Shown here one piece after another: positions 7,728-17,578 of a stretch of DNA of 55,404 nucleotides. This DNA is from Deltaproteobacteria bacterium. GTDB taxonomy: Bacteria > Myxococcota_A > Polyangia > Haliangiales > Haliangiaceae. Position numbers and translations under genes: made by a program. Each line of letters begins with the position of its first letter. Positions within the stretch are counted from its first letter, which is position 1. The notes below the pieces were generated by a model. The model was given only the letters and a program-made list of their open reading frames with translations, was not told the origin of the DNA and ran no database searches. The stretch spans positions 1-55,404 of the forward strand of contig JAIOQA010000470.1 in NCBI GenBank assembly GCA_021413675.1. The letters run 5' to 3'.

Positions 7728-8312
7728 ATGAGCCAGCCTGAACGTCTTCATCAGGTCGTCGTTGCGTATGACTTCTCACCGACCGCCGAGGAAGCGCTCG
7801 CGCGCGCGGTCGAGGTCGCGTGCCGCGCCCCGCAGCACGTGTTGCATGTCGTCGCCGCGATCGACAGCAGCCGCGGGCTCCCCGCGGCGCCCACCGACGA
7901 CGTGTCGTACGCGTACGCCGAGAAGGTGCAGGGCATGATCAGCGAGCGCATCACCGCGGCGTTCGCGGGCCGGTCGTCGGCGGCCGACGTGCACTTCTAC
8001 GTGCACGCGCGCATCGGCAAGCCGGCCGAGGAGATCCTCGACCTCGCCCAGGAGGTCGGCGCCGAGCTGATCTTCATCGGCACCCACGGTCGGACCGGCG
8101 TCAGCCGCCTCATGTTCGGCTCGGTCGCGGAGAAGGTCGTGCGCGAGGCGGGGTGCACGGTGATGGTCGTGCGCGAGCGCGAGTACAAGGACGTCACCCT
8201 CGAGCACGTCGTCGCCTCGGACCAGGCCAAGCACCGGTACGTGCGACCGCACCGCTACTCGTACACCGACCAGCGCGTGACCACGCGCCCCGACGCGTGG
8301 CCGGTCAGCTAG
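7728..8312 (+). CDS. Universal stress protein (UspA family)
   Basis: This is a cytosolic alpha/beta Usp domain of about 150 residues in a 194-residue protein. The beta1 stretch VVVAYDFSPTAEEALARAVE and the ATP-binding signature GTHGRTG plus nine residues plus GSVAEKV (about residues 122-142) are intact, so it should belong to the nucleotide-binding class. The last 40 residues (after VMVVRERE) are a charged extension rich in His, Arg and Tyr that is not part of the fold. It appears monocistronic. Roles of this family include survival under starvation and respiratory stress; the specific role cannot be read from the sequence. Confidence 0.9.
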   Translation: MSQPERLHQVVVAYDFSPTAEEALARAVEVACRAPQHVLHVVAAIDSSRGLPAAPTDDVSYAYAEKVQGMISERITAAFAGRSSAADVHFYVHARIGKPAEEILDLAQEVGAELIFIGTHGRTGVSRLMFGSVAEKVVREAGCTVMVVREREYKDVTLEHVVASDQAKHRYVRPHRYSYTDQRVTTRPDAWPVS

Positions 8313-8352
8313 ATCGATTCGCGGCAGTGGCCGTGTAACCGCGGGACATGAG

Positions 8353-9258
8353 GTGTCTCGCGGTCGTCGGCCTGTTCGCTGTGTGCACCTCGCGGCCGCT
8401 CGCGGCGGCCCCGGATCCGGGCGCCGCGCAGGTGCACGAGCTGCGCGAGGACGCGCCGCGGAGCCGCTGGTGGCGCTGCCCCACGGGCGCTGGGCCGCCG
8501 GCGCGCGCCTGCTCGATCGCGACGGCGCGGTGCGGTTCGACGGCTACGCCTGGAGCCGGCGCTTCGGCCGGGGCGCGTCGCCGACCGCGGTCGCGTTCAG
8601 CCCCGATGGCGCGACCGCGATCATCGCGGCGCGCGATGCGCTCAGCAGGTGCCTCTGCGACCACGACGATGGCTCGACCAGGGGCGCGATCGTGCGCCTG
8701 ACCTTCGGCGAGGGCGCGCCGGTCGAGCGCGAGCTCCTGGCCTTCGACGGGACGCGCTTCGCGGTCGCGGCCAGCCCGCGCGGGCTCGCGGCGATCGAGG
8801 CGACCACGCTACGGGTCTGGCCGGCGCGCGGCGCGCATGCCCCCGTCGTCGTGGCGATCGAGGCGAACGGCGACTTCGAGCGCCTGGTCTGGGTCGGCGC
8901 GCGCTACCTCGTCGGCCAGCGCTACGTCGACCCCGAGCACGACGAGCTGGTCGTCTTCGATCGCGAGGCCGCGTTCGCCGCGACCGGCCACGTGAGCGTG
9001 ACGGGCTCGATCCAGGCGCTCGCGGTGCGGCCCGGCACGACCGACGAGCTCGCGGTCGCGACCAGCCGGTACCGCGCCCACGCCACCGTCGAGATCGACG
9101 AGAAGGCGGTGCAGGTGCTCGGCCTCGACGGCGCGGTCCACGCCCAGGTCGCGCTCGACGCCGAGCCGATCGCGCTGGCGTGGAATCCGGCGGGCACGCG
9201 CCTCGCGGTCGCGGTGTCGACGCCGACCGGCGCGGTCATCCGCTACGCGGTCAAGTAG
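8353..9258 (+). CDS. Secreted WD/propeller-like protein, probably frameshifted near its start
   Basis: The main frame (301 codons, opening with GTG) contains beta-propeller-like stretches such as SPTAVAFSPDGATAIIA and PIALAWNPAGTRLAVAVS, as in WD40/YncE-type proteins. Its first 35 codons are Arg/Gly-rich and not convincing. An overlapping frame that starts at ATG 8348 encodes a good signal peptide (MRCLAVVGLFAVC through RPLAAAP) and then EDAPRSRW, after which it turns to shadow sequence. Joining the two needs a single-base gain around 8440-8470, so the true gene is probably 8348-9258 with one base missing, either a sequencing error or a real mutation. The last 8 bases overlap the convergent histidine kinase gene. 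Confidence 0.6.
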   Translation: MSRGRRPVRCVHLAAARGGPGSGRRAGARAARGRAAEPLVALPHGRWAAGARLLDRDGAVRFDGYAWSRRFGRGASPTAVAFSPDGATAIIAARDALSRCLCDHDDGSTRGAIVRLTFGEGAPVERELLAFDGTRFAVAASPRGLAAIEATTLRVWPARGAHAPVVVAIEANGDFERLVWVGARYLVGQRYVDPEHDELVVFDREAAFAATGHVSVTGSIQALAVRPGTTDELAVATSRYRAHATVEIDEKAVQVLGLDGAVHAQVALDAEPIALAWNPAGTRLAVAVSTPTGAVIRYAVK

Positions 9259-10771
9259 TCGCCCCGGGCGCGTCCGCGACCGGCACCACGAGCTCGAACG
9301 TGGTGTGCGCCTCGCCCGCGACGTGGCGCAGGCTGCCGCCGTTGCGCGCGGCCAGCGTGTGCGCGATCGCGAGCCCGAGGCCGGTGCCCACGCCGGCCGG
9401 CTTGGTCGTGAAGAACGGCTCCATGAGCCGGGCGGCGTCGTCGGGCGCGATGCCCGGGCCGCCATCGACGCAGCGGAACGCGATCGCCGGGCCGCGCTGC
9501 GCGACCCCGAGCCGGATCCACGGCGCCCCGGCCGCGGCGGCGTGCGCCGCGTTGTTGAGCAGGTTGAGCAGGATCACGAGGATCTCGGCGGCGCGCGCCT
9601 CCATCATCCCGCCCGCGGTGTGGTCGTCGATCGCGAGCGCCACGCCGCTCGACTCGAACCGGCTCCGGCACAGCGCCTCGGCGTCGGCCAGGATCGCGGC
9701 GACCGCGACCGCGGCGGTGGCGTCGTGGCGCGCGTCGCGCGACAGCGTGCGCAGCGCGTGGGTGATCGCGCCGGCGCGGCGCACGGTGGTCGCGATCGCG
9801 GTCGCGCTGTCGCGCAGCGAGGCCACCCGCGGCGCGGGCTTCGCGAGCTCGCGGCCGAGCATCTCCGCCTCGAGCGAGATCACCTGGAGCGGGGTGTTGA
9901 GCTCGTGCGCGACGCCGCCCGCGAAGATCGCGAGCGACGCCAGCCGCGACTCGCGGGCGTGCTCGGCCTCGCGGCGGCGCTGCACCCGATCGGTGACGTC
10001 CTCGGTGCAGAACAGCGCGCCGCCGATCTCGCCCGCGGGGTTGCGCCACGGACGCGCGTCCCAGCGCATCCAGCCGCGCGGGGCCACGCCGTCGTCGATC
10101 GCCTCCTCGTCGGACCCGGTCGGCGAGCCCGCGATCGCGGCGGTGAGCACCGGGCTCCAGCGCGCGGCGAGCGCCGGCGCGATCTCGGCGAACGGGCGGC
10201 CGATCGGGTCGCTCGCACCGGCGAGCTGGTGATCGCGGAGCCAGCGCGGGCTGGCCGCGAGCAGCCGCAGCGCGCGATCGAACATCGCCACGCCCGACGG
10301 CAGGCCCGCGATGAGGTCCTCGAGCTGGCGCCGCTGCCGCGCGGTGTCGCGCCGCGCGTGCTCGGTCGCCGTCACGTCGTAGTGCGTGCCGGTGAACCGG
10401 ATCGGCTGCCCGTTCGGGTCGCGCCCCGAGATGCGGCCGCGGTCGAGGATGTAGATCCACCGGCCGTCGGCGTGGCGCATGCGATGGACGTTCTCGTAGC
10501 CCGCGGCCGCGCCGCTCCGGTGCGCGTCGATGTCGGCGTAGCAGCGCGCCAGGTCGTCGGGGTGGACCCGCGTCCGCCACGTGTCGAGCACCATCGGCGT
10601 GGTCGCGTGGTCGAGCCCGAGCATCTCGCACCACCGCCGGTCGAACTGCACGCTGTCGTCGCGCAGGTCCCAGTCCCAGATCCCGAGGCCGCCACCGTCG
10701 AGCGCGAGGCTCAGCCGATCGAGCAGCTGCTCGTGCGTCAGGTTGTCGAGGAACTCACGGGTCTTGCTCAT
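9251..10771 (-). CDS. PAS-domain sensor histidine kinase (soluble)
   Basis: The 506-residue protein lacks membrane segments. Two PAS domains (about residues 20-145, with the typical YENVHRMRHADGRWIYI and RFTGTHYDVTA; and about 150-275) precede a HisKA domain with the phosphorylatable His in FAGGVAHELNTPLQVI near residue 300. An ATPase domain follows with LLNLLNNAAHAA (N box), DGGPGIAPDD (G1), FFTTKPAGVGTGLGLAI (F/G2). It should autophosphorylate in response to a cytosolic PAS ligand or redox cue. No response regulator is adjacent, so the partner is elsewhere. The start ATG is placed at MSKTREFLDNL; the longer frame upstream runs antisense into the divergent gene. Confidence 0.9.
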   Translation of the reverse strand: MSKTREFLDNLTHEQLLDRLSLALDGGGLGIWDWDLRDDSVQFDRRWCEMLGLDHATTPMVLDTWRTRVHPDDLARCYADIDAHRSGAAAGYENVHRMRHADGRWIYILDRGRISGRDPNGQPIRFTGTHYDVTATEHARRDTARQRRQLEDLIAGLPSGVAMFDRALRLLAASPRWLRDHQLAGASDPIGRPFAEIAPALAARWSPVLTAAIAGSPTGSDEEAIDDGVAPRGWMRWDARPWRNPAGEIGGALFCTEDVTDRVQRRREAEHARESRLASLAIFAGGVAHELNTPLQVISLEAEMLGRELAKPAPRVASLRDSATAIATTVRRAGAITHALRTLSRDARHDATAAVAVAAILADAEALCRSRFESSGVALAIDDHTAGGMMEARAAEILVILLNLLNNAAHAAAAGAPWIRLGVAQRGPAIAFRCVDGGPGIAPDDAARLMEPFFTTKPAGVGTGLGLAIAHTLAARNGGSLRHVAGEAHTTFELVVPVADAPGATT

Positions 10772-10991
10772 GGCGCGTCGCGGGCCGCGGCGCGCCGGCG
10801 CGGATCCAGCCCCTACGAGATCGACCGGATCCGGAGGTCGTATAGCCCACGCGCGGGTCGGCCGTGCCCTGCGAGGCGTGAGGAAGTCACGGATCCATGT
10901 GATCTCGGTGACCTGACGGTGACGATGCGCCGCACGGCGGCGGTGACTCTCGGCTTTCGCGACCGGCGCCGCTCCTCTATTGTCCCGCCCG
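10772..10991. promoter_or_regulatory. Divergent intergenic region
   Basis: These 220 bases separate the minus-strand histidine kinase gene from the plus-strand repeat lipoprotein gene and must hold both promoters. A GGTGACCTGACGGTGACG stretch (10908-10925) contains two GGTGAC half-repeats 10 bases apart, a possible protein-binding site. No boxes can be assigned firmly. Confidence 0.3.
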
Positions 10992-13900
10992 ATGAAGCCC
11001 CTCGTGCTGGTCCTGACCGTCGCCGCGCTCGCGGCGTGCGGTGGCTCCACCTCCGATCTCCCGCCCACCGCGCTCAGCCAGTCGGTGACGACGGCGGAGG
11101 ACACCGCGGTGACGATCGACGTGGCGGCGCACGACCCCGAGGACCAGCCGCTGACGATCACGGCGTCCGCGCCGTCCCACGGCACGCTGACCCTCGCCGG
11201 CACGATCTACACCTACCAGCCCGAGGCGAACTTCCACGGCACCGACAGCGCGATGGTCACCGTCAGCGATGGCCACGCGATGCTGTCGGTGGCGGTGACG
11301 ATCACGGTCACCTCGGTCAACGACGCGCCGGTCGCCGGCCCGGACACCGCCGCGGCGGCGCTCAACCTGCCGGCCACGATCACCGACAGCGCGCTGCTCG
11401 CCAACGACGCCGACGTCGACGGCGACACGCTCACGGTCGTGCGGGTCGGCGGCGGCACCCACGGCACCGCCGCGCTCGCGAGCGGCACGATCACGTTCAC
11501 GCCCGAGACCAACTTCACCGGCGACGCCGCGTTCACGTACACGATCTCCGACGGCGTCGCCGAGGCCACCGGCACCGTCACGGTCGCGGTCGGCGGCAAC
11601 AACCAGGCGCCGGTCGCGGTCGACGACGGCCGCACGACCGCCGAGGACACCGCGCTGGTCGCGACCGCCGCGAGCCTGATCGCCAACGACACCGACGCCG
11701 ACGGCCAGGCGCTGTCGATGACCGCGGTCGCGAACCCGCAGAACGGCACGGTCGCGCTCGCCAACGGCAGCGTCACGTTCACGCCGGCGGCGAACTTCGC
11801 TGGGCTCGGTGGGTTCGACTACACGGTCACCGACGGCGCGCTGACCGACACCGGCCACGTCACGGTCACCGTGACCGCGGTCGCCGATGCGCCGATCGCC
11901 ACCGACGACGCCGCGACCACCGCCGAGGACACCGCGGTGACGGTCACCGCGGCTGCGCTGCTCGCCAACGACAGCGACGTCGACAGCGGCACGCTCGCGA
12001 TCACCGCGGTCGGCGCCGCGACCGGCGGCACGGTCGCGCTGGTCGGCACCGACCTCACGTTCACGCCGACCGCGAACTTCGTCGGCGCGGCCGGCTTCGA
12101 CTACACCGTCTCCGACGGCGCGCTCACCGACACCGGCCACGTCGTGGTCACGGTCACCGCGGTCAACGATCCGCCGGTCGCCGTCGCCGACATGGTCACG
12201 ACCGCCGAGGACACCGCGCTCACGATCACCGGCGCGACCCTGACCGGCAACGACACCGACGTCGACAGCGCGCTCGCCGTGACCGCGGTCGGCAACGCGA
12301 CCAGCGGCACGGTCGCGCTGGCCGGCGGCAACGTCACGTTCACGCCAGCCGCGAACTTCGTCGGCACCGCCGGCTTCGACTACACCGTCTCCGACGGCGC
12401 GCTCACCGACACCGCCCACGTCATGGTCATCGTGACCGCGGTCGACGATCCGCCGGTCGCGGTCAACGACGCCGCGACGACCAACGAGGACACCGCGCTG
12501 ACGATCGCGGCCACGACGCTCGTCGCCAACGACACCGATCTCGACAGCGGCGCGCTCACGGTCACCGCGGTCGGCAACGCGACCAGCGGCACCGTCGGGC
12601 TCGCCGGCAGCACGGTGACGTTCACGCCGACCGCCAACTTCCACGGCGTCGCTGGCTTCGACTACACCGTCTCCGACGGGACCCTCACCGACACCGGTCA
12701 CGTCACCGTCACCGTCGTGTCGGTCAACGATCCGCCGGTCGCCGCCGACGACACCGGCACGACCAACCAGGACGCCGCGGTCACGTTCGCCGACGCCGCG
12801 CTGCTCGCTGGCGACACCGACGTCGATGGCGACACGCTGACGATCGCCGCGGTCGGCGGCGCGACCCACGGCACCGTCAGCCGCGCCGCGGGCATCACGA
12901 CCTTCACGCCGGCGGCTGGCTACAACGGCCTCGCCACGTTCACGTACACGGTGTCCGACGGCGCGCTCACCGACACCGGGCTCGTGACGATCACCGTCGG
13001 CAACCTCAACGATCCGCCGGTCGCCGTCGACGACAGCGCCGCGACCAACGAGGACACCGGGCTGATGCTCGGCGCGGCCACGCTCACCGGCAACGACACC
13101 GACGCCGACAACGATCCGCTGACGATCACCGCGGTCCAGAACCCGGTGAACGCGGTGGTCACGCTCGCCGCGGGCACGATCACCGTCACGCCGAGCCTCG
13201 ACTTCCACGGCACCGCGTCGTTCGAGTACGTGGTGTCCGATGGCGCGCTCACCGACATCGGCCTGGTGACGATCGCGGTCGCGTCCGTCGACGATCTGCC
13301 GGTCGCGAACGCCGACAGCGCGACCACCGCCGAGGACACCGCGGTCACCACCGCGGTGCTCGCCAACGACACCGGCAAGGGCGACGGCGGCCTGGTCGTG
13401 ACCATCACCGCGCCGCCCGCGCACGGCGCCGCGGTCGTCAACGGCGACAACACCGTCACGTTCACGCCTGCGGCCAACTACGCTGGCGGCGACGCGTACA
13501 CGTACCAGGTGGCCGACGCCGACGGCGACGTCGCGACCGCAGTGGTCTCGGTCACCGTTACCCCGGTCAACGATCCGCCGGTGATCGCCGGCTCGAGCGT
13601 GACCGCGCCTGCCAACGGCACGCTCACGATCAACCTGACCGCGACCGACCTCGACTCGGCCGGCGTGACCTTCGCGATCACGACCGCGCCGACCCACGGC
13701 GCGCTGGGCGCGATCACGCCGACCGGCGCGTTCACCGCGACCGTCGTGTACACGCCGACCATGAACTACCTCGGCCCCGACGCGCTGGCGTTCACCGCGA
13801 GCGACGGCGCGCTCACCACCGCGCCCGCGACGATCGCGATCACCGTCGCGAGCACCGCGATCTGCAACGACGGCGTCATCGGGTTCCCCGAGGAGTGCGA

Positions 13901-15275
13901 CGATCAGAACAACGTCTCGGGCGACGGCTGCTCGGCGACCTGCGTGAAGGAGGCGGGCTGGACCTGCACCGGCGCGCCCAGCGCGTGCGACGAGATCTGC
14001 GGCGACCTGCTGGTCGTCGGCAGCGAGACCTGCGACGACAACAACGCCGACGAGACCGACGGCTGCACGACGCAGTGCCAGAAGGGCCCGATCTGCACCG
14101 CGGTCGCGATCGCCGGCGGCGACGCCTTCGCCGTCGATCCCGCCACCGGCACCTGCTACGTCGCGTTCAACGCCGACGCGACGACCTGGGCCGACGCCGA
14201 GACCGCGTGCATGGCGCTCCAGGGCCACCTCGTGACGATCACCAGCGCCGCCGAGCAGACCCGCGTGCAGGGCATCCACACCGGCACGCCGTGGATCGGC
14301 GCGGTCGATGACGCCAACGACACCGACGCGGTCTTCGACTGGGTCACGACCGATGCGTGGGGCTACACGCACTTCGCGCCGGGCGAGCCCGACGACGACG
14401 CCGGCCTCGGCGGCAACGGTGAGTGCCTCGCGATGGTGAACCCGGCGGGCGAGTGGGGCGACACCAACTGCACGTTCGTCGGCTTCACCGACGGCCGCAT
14501 CTGCGAGCTCGAGGGCCAGCCGTGCGGCGACGGCCTGGTCGAGGCCGGCGAGCAGTGCGACGACTCGAACCACACCACCGGCGACGGCTGCTCGGCGACC
14601 TGCCAGGTCGAGGTCGGGGCGACCTGCACCGGCACCGCGCCGTCGACCTGCGGCAAGCTCGTGATCAACGAGGTCGACTACGATCAGGTCGGCGCCGAGA
14701 ACTCGGGCGGCTTCTTCGAGTTCGTCGAGATCCTGAACGTCGGCACCGCGCCGGTCGATGTCTCGGGCGTCAACCTCGTGCTGGTCAACGGCGGCACCAC
14801 CACGCCGAGCGAGTACTTCTTCGACGGCACCAACGGCACGGCCAACGTCGGCAAGCGGATCGCGCTGACGTCGGCGTCGGTGCCGTCGAACCTGCTGCCG
14901 GTCGGCGGCATCATCGTGGTCGCGCCCGCGGCGCAGTTCGCGGTCGCCGGCTTCCCGGCGGCGGCGTACAAGATCACGGTCGTCCCGCCGACCGCGGGCT
15001 GGATCCAGAACGGCCCGCCCGACGCGGTCGCGCTCGTCACGCTCGGCGCGACCCCGGTCGTGATCGATGCGTTCAGCTACGAGGGCACGACCCCGCCGGC
15101 GCAGCTGGTCGGCGTCACCGGGCTGTTGCCGGTCTCCGAGGGCGCGGGCCACCCGACGGGCGATCCCGCGCTGGTCGCGAACGTCGGCATGTCGCGGTTC
15201 CCGAACGGCAAGGACCTGGGCAACAACGCGACCGACTGGGCGCTGCGCACGGTCTCGCCGGGCACCGCGAACTGA
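10992..15275 (+). CDS. Large adhesin-like lipoprotein: tandem ~95-residue modules, C-type lectin, lamin-tail domain
   Basis: The 1427-residue lipoprotein has a lipobox Leu-Ala-Ala-Cys with Cys16. About ten tandem modules of roughly 93-95 residues follow (residues ~25-955), each opening with PPVAVDD-TTAEDTA-like sequence, then NDTDxDG, GTVALA and GFDYTVSDGALTDTG. This is the cadherin/Ig-like tandem-95 architecture. Next are two cysteine-rich DUF4215/Myxococcus-type repeats (ECDDQNNVSGDGCSATC), a C-type lectin domain (~1054-1174; ADAETACMALQGHLVTI, WIGAVDD, GECLAMV), a third DUF4215 repeat, and a lamin-tail-type domain (~1221 to end; KLVINEVDYD, FFEFVEI). It is probably surface exposed and binds polysaccharide or other cells. 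ATG at 10992 is preferred to an upstream TTG. It converges on the kinase gene 6 bases away. Confidence 0.9.
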   Translation: MKPLVLVLTVAALAACGGSTSDLPPTALSQSVTTAEDTAVTIDVAAHDPEDQPLTITASAPSHGTLTLAGTIYTYQPEANFHGTDSAMVTVSDGHAMLSVAVTITVTSVNDAPVAGPDTAAAALNLPATITDSALLANDADVDGDTLTVVRVGGGTHGTAALASGTITFTPETNFTGDAAFTYTISDGVAEATGTVTVAVGGNNQAPVAVDDGRTTAEDTALVATAASLIANDTDADGQALSMTAVANPQNGTVALANGSVTFTPAANFAGLGGFDYTVTDGALTDTGHVTVTVTAVADAPIATDDAATTAEDTAVTVTAAALLANDSDVDSGTLAITAVGAATGGTVALVGTDLTFTPTANFVGAAGFDYTVSDGALTDTGHVVVTVTAVNDPPVAVADMVTTAEDTALTITGATLTGNDTDVDSALAVTAVGNATSGTVALAGGNVTFTPAANFVGTAGFDYTVSDGALTDTAHVMVIVTAVDDPPVAVNDAATTNEDTALTIAATTLVANDTDLDSGALTVTAVGNATSGTVGLAGSTVTFTPTANFHGVAGFDYTVSDGTLTDTGHVTVTVVSVNDPPVAADDTGTTNQDAAVTFADAALLAGDTDVDGDTLTIAAVGGATHGTVSRAAGITTFTPAAGYNGLATFTYTVSDGALTDTGLVTITVGNLNDPPVAVDDSAATNEDTGLMLGAATLTGNDTDADNDPLTITAVQNPVNAVVTLAAGTITVTPSLDFHGTASFEYVVSDGALTDIGLVTIAVASVDDLPVANADSATTAEDTAVTTAVLANDTGKGDGGLVVTITAPPAHGAAVVNGDNTVTFTPAANYAGGDAYTYQVADADGDVATAVVSVTVTPVNDPPVIAGSSVTAPANGTLTINLTATDLDSAGVTFAITTAPTHGALGAITPTGAFTATVVYTPTMNYLGPDALAFTASDGALTTAPATIAITVASTAICNDGVIGFPEECDDQNNVSGDGCSATCVKEAGWTCTGAPSACDEICGDLLVVGSETCDDNNADETDGCTTQCQKGPICTAVAIAGGDAFAVDPATGTCYVAFNADATTWADAETACMALQGHLVTITSAAEQTRVQGIHTGTPWIGAVDDANDTDAVFDWVTTDAWGYTHFAPGEPDDDAGLGGNGECLAMVNPAGEWGDTNCTFVGFTDGRICELEGQPCGDGLVEAGEQCDDSNHTTGDGCSATCQVEVGATCTGTAPSTCGKLVINEVDYDQVGAENSGGFFEFVEILNVGTAPVDVSGVNLVLVNGGTTTPSEYFFDGTNGTANVGKRIALTSASVPSNLLPVGGIIVVAPAAQFAVAGFPAAAYKITVVPPTAGWIQNGPPDAVALVTLGATPVVIDAFSYEGTTPPAQLVGVTGLLPVSEGAGHPTGDPALVANVGMSRFPNGKDLGNNATDWALRTVSPGTAN

Positions 15276-15281
15276 GCGCGA

Positions 15282-17528
15282 TCAGCGCGGCGCGCCGACC
15301 AGGAGCGTCTCGGCGGTGCCGCGGGTCGCGTGGTCGCCGTAGAGCGCGTCGAGCACCGCGTCGGCGCGCCGGCCCACCGCGGCGCTGATCGCCGCGAACT
15401 CCGGCCGCGCCCGCGCCACGTCGAGCAGCCGGCAGCGCGCGAGCCAGTGGCGATCGAACAGGCCGCGCCGGGTCGCGTCGTCGAGCATCGCGATGACCGT
15501 GTCGGCGTCGCCGGACGAGCCCGCGATCTCGGCGATGATCTGACCGGTGAAGGCGCGGCGGCGGCCCGCGCCGGCGTTCGGGCCCAGCGCCTGGGCCACG
15601 ACCGCGTCCTTCACGCGCGTCCACGGCATGCCGAGCGCGACATCGCACGCCATCACCAGCATCGCGCGCTCGAAGTGGCTCAGGCCGGCGGTCTCGTCGA
15701 TCTCGGTGCGCAGCGCGACGATGTCGTCGGTGCGCGCGCGCCACGCCGCGAACCGCAGCCGCGCGCCGAACCGCCCGCGCAGCGGCCCGACGCGCTCCGC
15801 GAGCTCGGCGATCACCGCGTCGTGCTCGTCCCAGCGATCCTCGAGCGCGAACGTGCGCGCCAGGTCCCAGCGCGGCGCCTCGAGGTCGGGCGCCATCTCG
15901 AGCGCGTCGGTGGTCCGCGCCATCCCGTCGACGAGAAAGCCGGCCTCGAGCAGCATCCGGCCCAGCCACTCGTGGGCCTCGGCGAGGTAGGGCGCGCGCG
16001 CGATCGCCGCGCGGAAGTGGATCGCCGCGCCGGTGGCGTCGCCCTGGTGCAGCCGCACGTGGCCGCACGCGATCTGCGCCTCGGCGAGGTGGGGCGCGGC
16101 GGCGGCGGCGGCGGTCGCGTGCGCGGCGGCGGCGGCGAGCACCTCGGCGCGCGGCTCGCTGGCGAAGAACGCCGCGCGGACCTCGCACATCGCGAGCCCC
16201 GCCATGACCCGCGGATCGCGCGGCGCCAGCGCCTGCGCGGCGGTGAACTCGGCGAGCGTCGCCTGGCGATCGAGATCCTCGCCGCGCAGCCGGGCCTGGC
16301 CGCGCCACAGGTGCTCGCGCGCCCGCGCCGGCAGCGGCGGCTCCTCGGCGCCGCGCTCCGGTCCGGCGCCGACCGCCGCGGCGATCAACCGGCTCGCCAG
16401 CTCCGCGCCCTCGACCAGCGCGTCGATCGCGAGCGGCACGTTGAGCGCGATGGTCTCGGCGCGGCCGCCCAGCGTGATCGCGATGCTCGCGTGATCGATC
16501 GCCTCGACCGCGACCAGCGCGCCGCCGCCGCCGACCGCGCCGTGGGTGCGGCGCAGGACGCGGAGATGGCCGCGTCGCGACAGGCGCCGCACCAGCTCCT
16601 GATGGAACCCGTGCGCGAGGTGCGCGACCTCGCCGAGCGCGCGCGGCGGCGTCAGGAGCACCGTCGGCAGGCCGACGTCGTCCGGCGTGGGCACGAGCAG
16701 CGGCGCGGGCTCGGCGTGCGGCGCGGGCTGGGCCGGGGCCAGCGCGGTGCGCATCGCCTGCGCGCTCGGCCAGCGCGCCGACGGCTCGCGCGCCGTCGCC
16801 TGCGCGATGATCGCCGCGAGCGCCGGATCGAGCGCATCCAGGCCGGGCAGGGCGCGATCGTCGTGCTTGGCCTCGAGCACCGTGCCGATGCCGCCGACGA
16901 ACGCCGGCGCGCCGGTCAGCATCTCGAGCAGCACCAGCCCGAGCGCGTAGATGTCGACCGCCGGCGTCGCGCGCTCGCCGAGCGCCTGCTCCGGCGCCAT
17001 GTAGCGCGGCGTGCCGCTCGATGACTCGTCGTGCGCCGAGGTCAGCGCCGCGACGCCGAAGTCGGTCAGCACGACCCGGCCATCGCGCGCGAGCAGCACG
17101 TTGTCGGGTTTGAGATCGCGGTGGATCACGCCGACCGCGTGGGCCGCGGCCAGCGCGTCGCACAGCGCGACCGCGATCGCGATCGCCAACGCCTTTGCGA
17201 GCGGCCCCTGCGCGAGCCGCGCCGTCAGCGACTCGCCGTCGACCAGCTCCATCGTGAAGAAGGTGAGCCGATCGTGGCGCCCGAGCTCGAAGGTGCGCGC
17301 GACGTTGCGGTGGGTCACCCGGCGCGCCAGCTTCACCTCGGCGCGGAACCGCTCGGCCACGCCGGCGACCCGCATCAGCTCGTCGCGCACGACCTTCAGC
17401 GCGATCGACTCGTCCAGCTCGCGATCGTGGGCGCGGTACACGTCGCCCATGCCGCCGCGGCCGATCCGCTCGAGCAGCTCGTAGCGATCAGCCAGCGTCG
17501 CGCCGACCAGGCCGAGGTCCTCGCTCAC
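15282..17528 (-). CDS. Serine/threonine protein kinase with C-terminal TPR region
   Basis: The 748-residue cytosolic protein has an N-terminal Hanks-type kinase domain (about residues 15-270). The Gly loop is GRGGMGDVY, the catalytic Lys is in IALKVV, and the catalytic loop is HRDLKPDNVLL. DFG, the activation-loop end GTPRYMAPEQ and the DIYALGLVLLEML segment are also present, so it should be active. No membrane helix is seen. After a Pro/Ala linker and a small domain (~290-430), residues ~430-720 hold alanine-rich TPR-like helices (LAEFTAAQALAPRDPRV, AIHFRAAIARAPYLAEAH). This is a common myxobacterial layout in which the TPR half binds substrates or partners. A GTP- or STPK-linked pathway is not visible nearby. 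Confidence 0.92.
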   Translation of the reverse strand: MSEDLGLVGATLADRYELLERIGRGGMGDVYRAHDRELDESIALKVVRDELMRVAGVAERFRAEVKLARRVTHRNVARTFELGRHDRLTFFTMELVDGESLTARLAQGPLAKALAIAIAVALCDALAAAHAVGVIHRDLKPDNVLLARDGRVVLTDFGVAALTSAHDESSSGTPRYMAPEQALGERATPAVDIYALGLVLLEMLTGAPAFVGGIGTVLEAKHDDRALPGLDALDPALAAIIAQATAREPSARWPSAQAMRTALAPAQPAPHAEPAPLLVPTPDDVGLPTVLLTPPRALGEVAHLAHGFHQELVRRLSRRGHLRVLRRTHGAVGGGGALVAVEAIDHASIAITLGGRAETIALNVPLAIDALVEGAELASRLIAAAVGAGPERGAEEPPLPARAREHLWRGQARLRGEDLDRQATLAEFTAAQALAPRDPRVMAGLAMCEVRAAFFASEPRAEVLAAAAAHATAAAAAAPHLAEAQIACGHVRLHQGDATGAAIHFRAAIARAPYLAEAHEWLGRMLLEAGFLVDGMARTTDALEMAPDLEAPRWDLARTFALEDRWDEHDAVIAELAERVGPLRGRFGARLRFAAWRARTDDIVALRTEIDETAGLSHFERAMLVMACDVALGMPWTRVKDAVVAQALGPNAGAGRRRAFTGQIIAEIAGSSGDADTVIAMLDDATRRGLFDRHWLARCRLLDVARARPEFAAISAAVGRRADAVLDALYGDHATRGTAETLLVGAPR

Positions 17529-17578
17529 CCGTCGATCCTATCCGACGCCGCGGCCGCGTGCGCCGCGCGCGCCTGCGA

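Noticed and set aside
9305..14311. Plus-strand open frame of 1668 codons
   Set aside because: It runs antisense to the PAS kinase gene and then out of frame through the tandem-module lipoprotein. The product is Arg/His/Gly-rich with no domains; it results from the extreme G/C bias.
10977..15152. Minus-strand open frame of 1391 codons
   Set aside because: It is an antisense shadow of the module lipoprotein, and its 'repeats' mirror the real modules. Composition is Arg/Asp/Gly/Val shadow-like.
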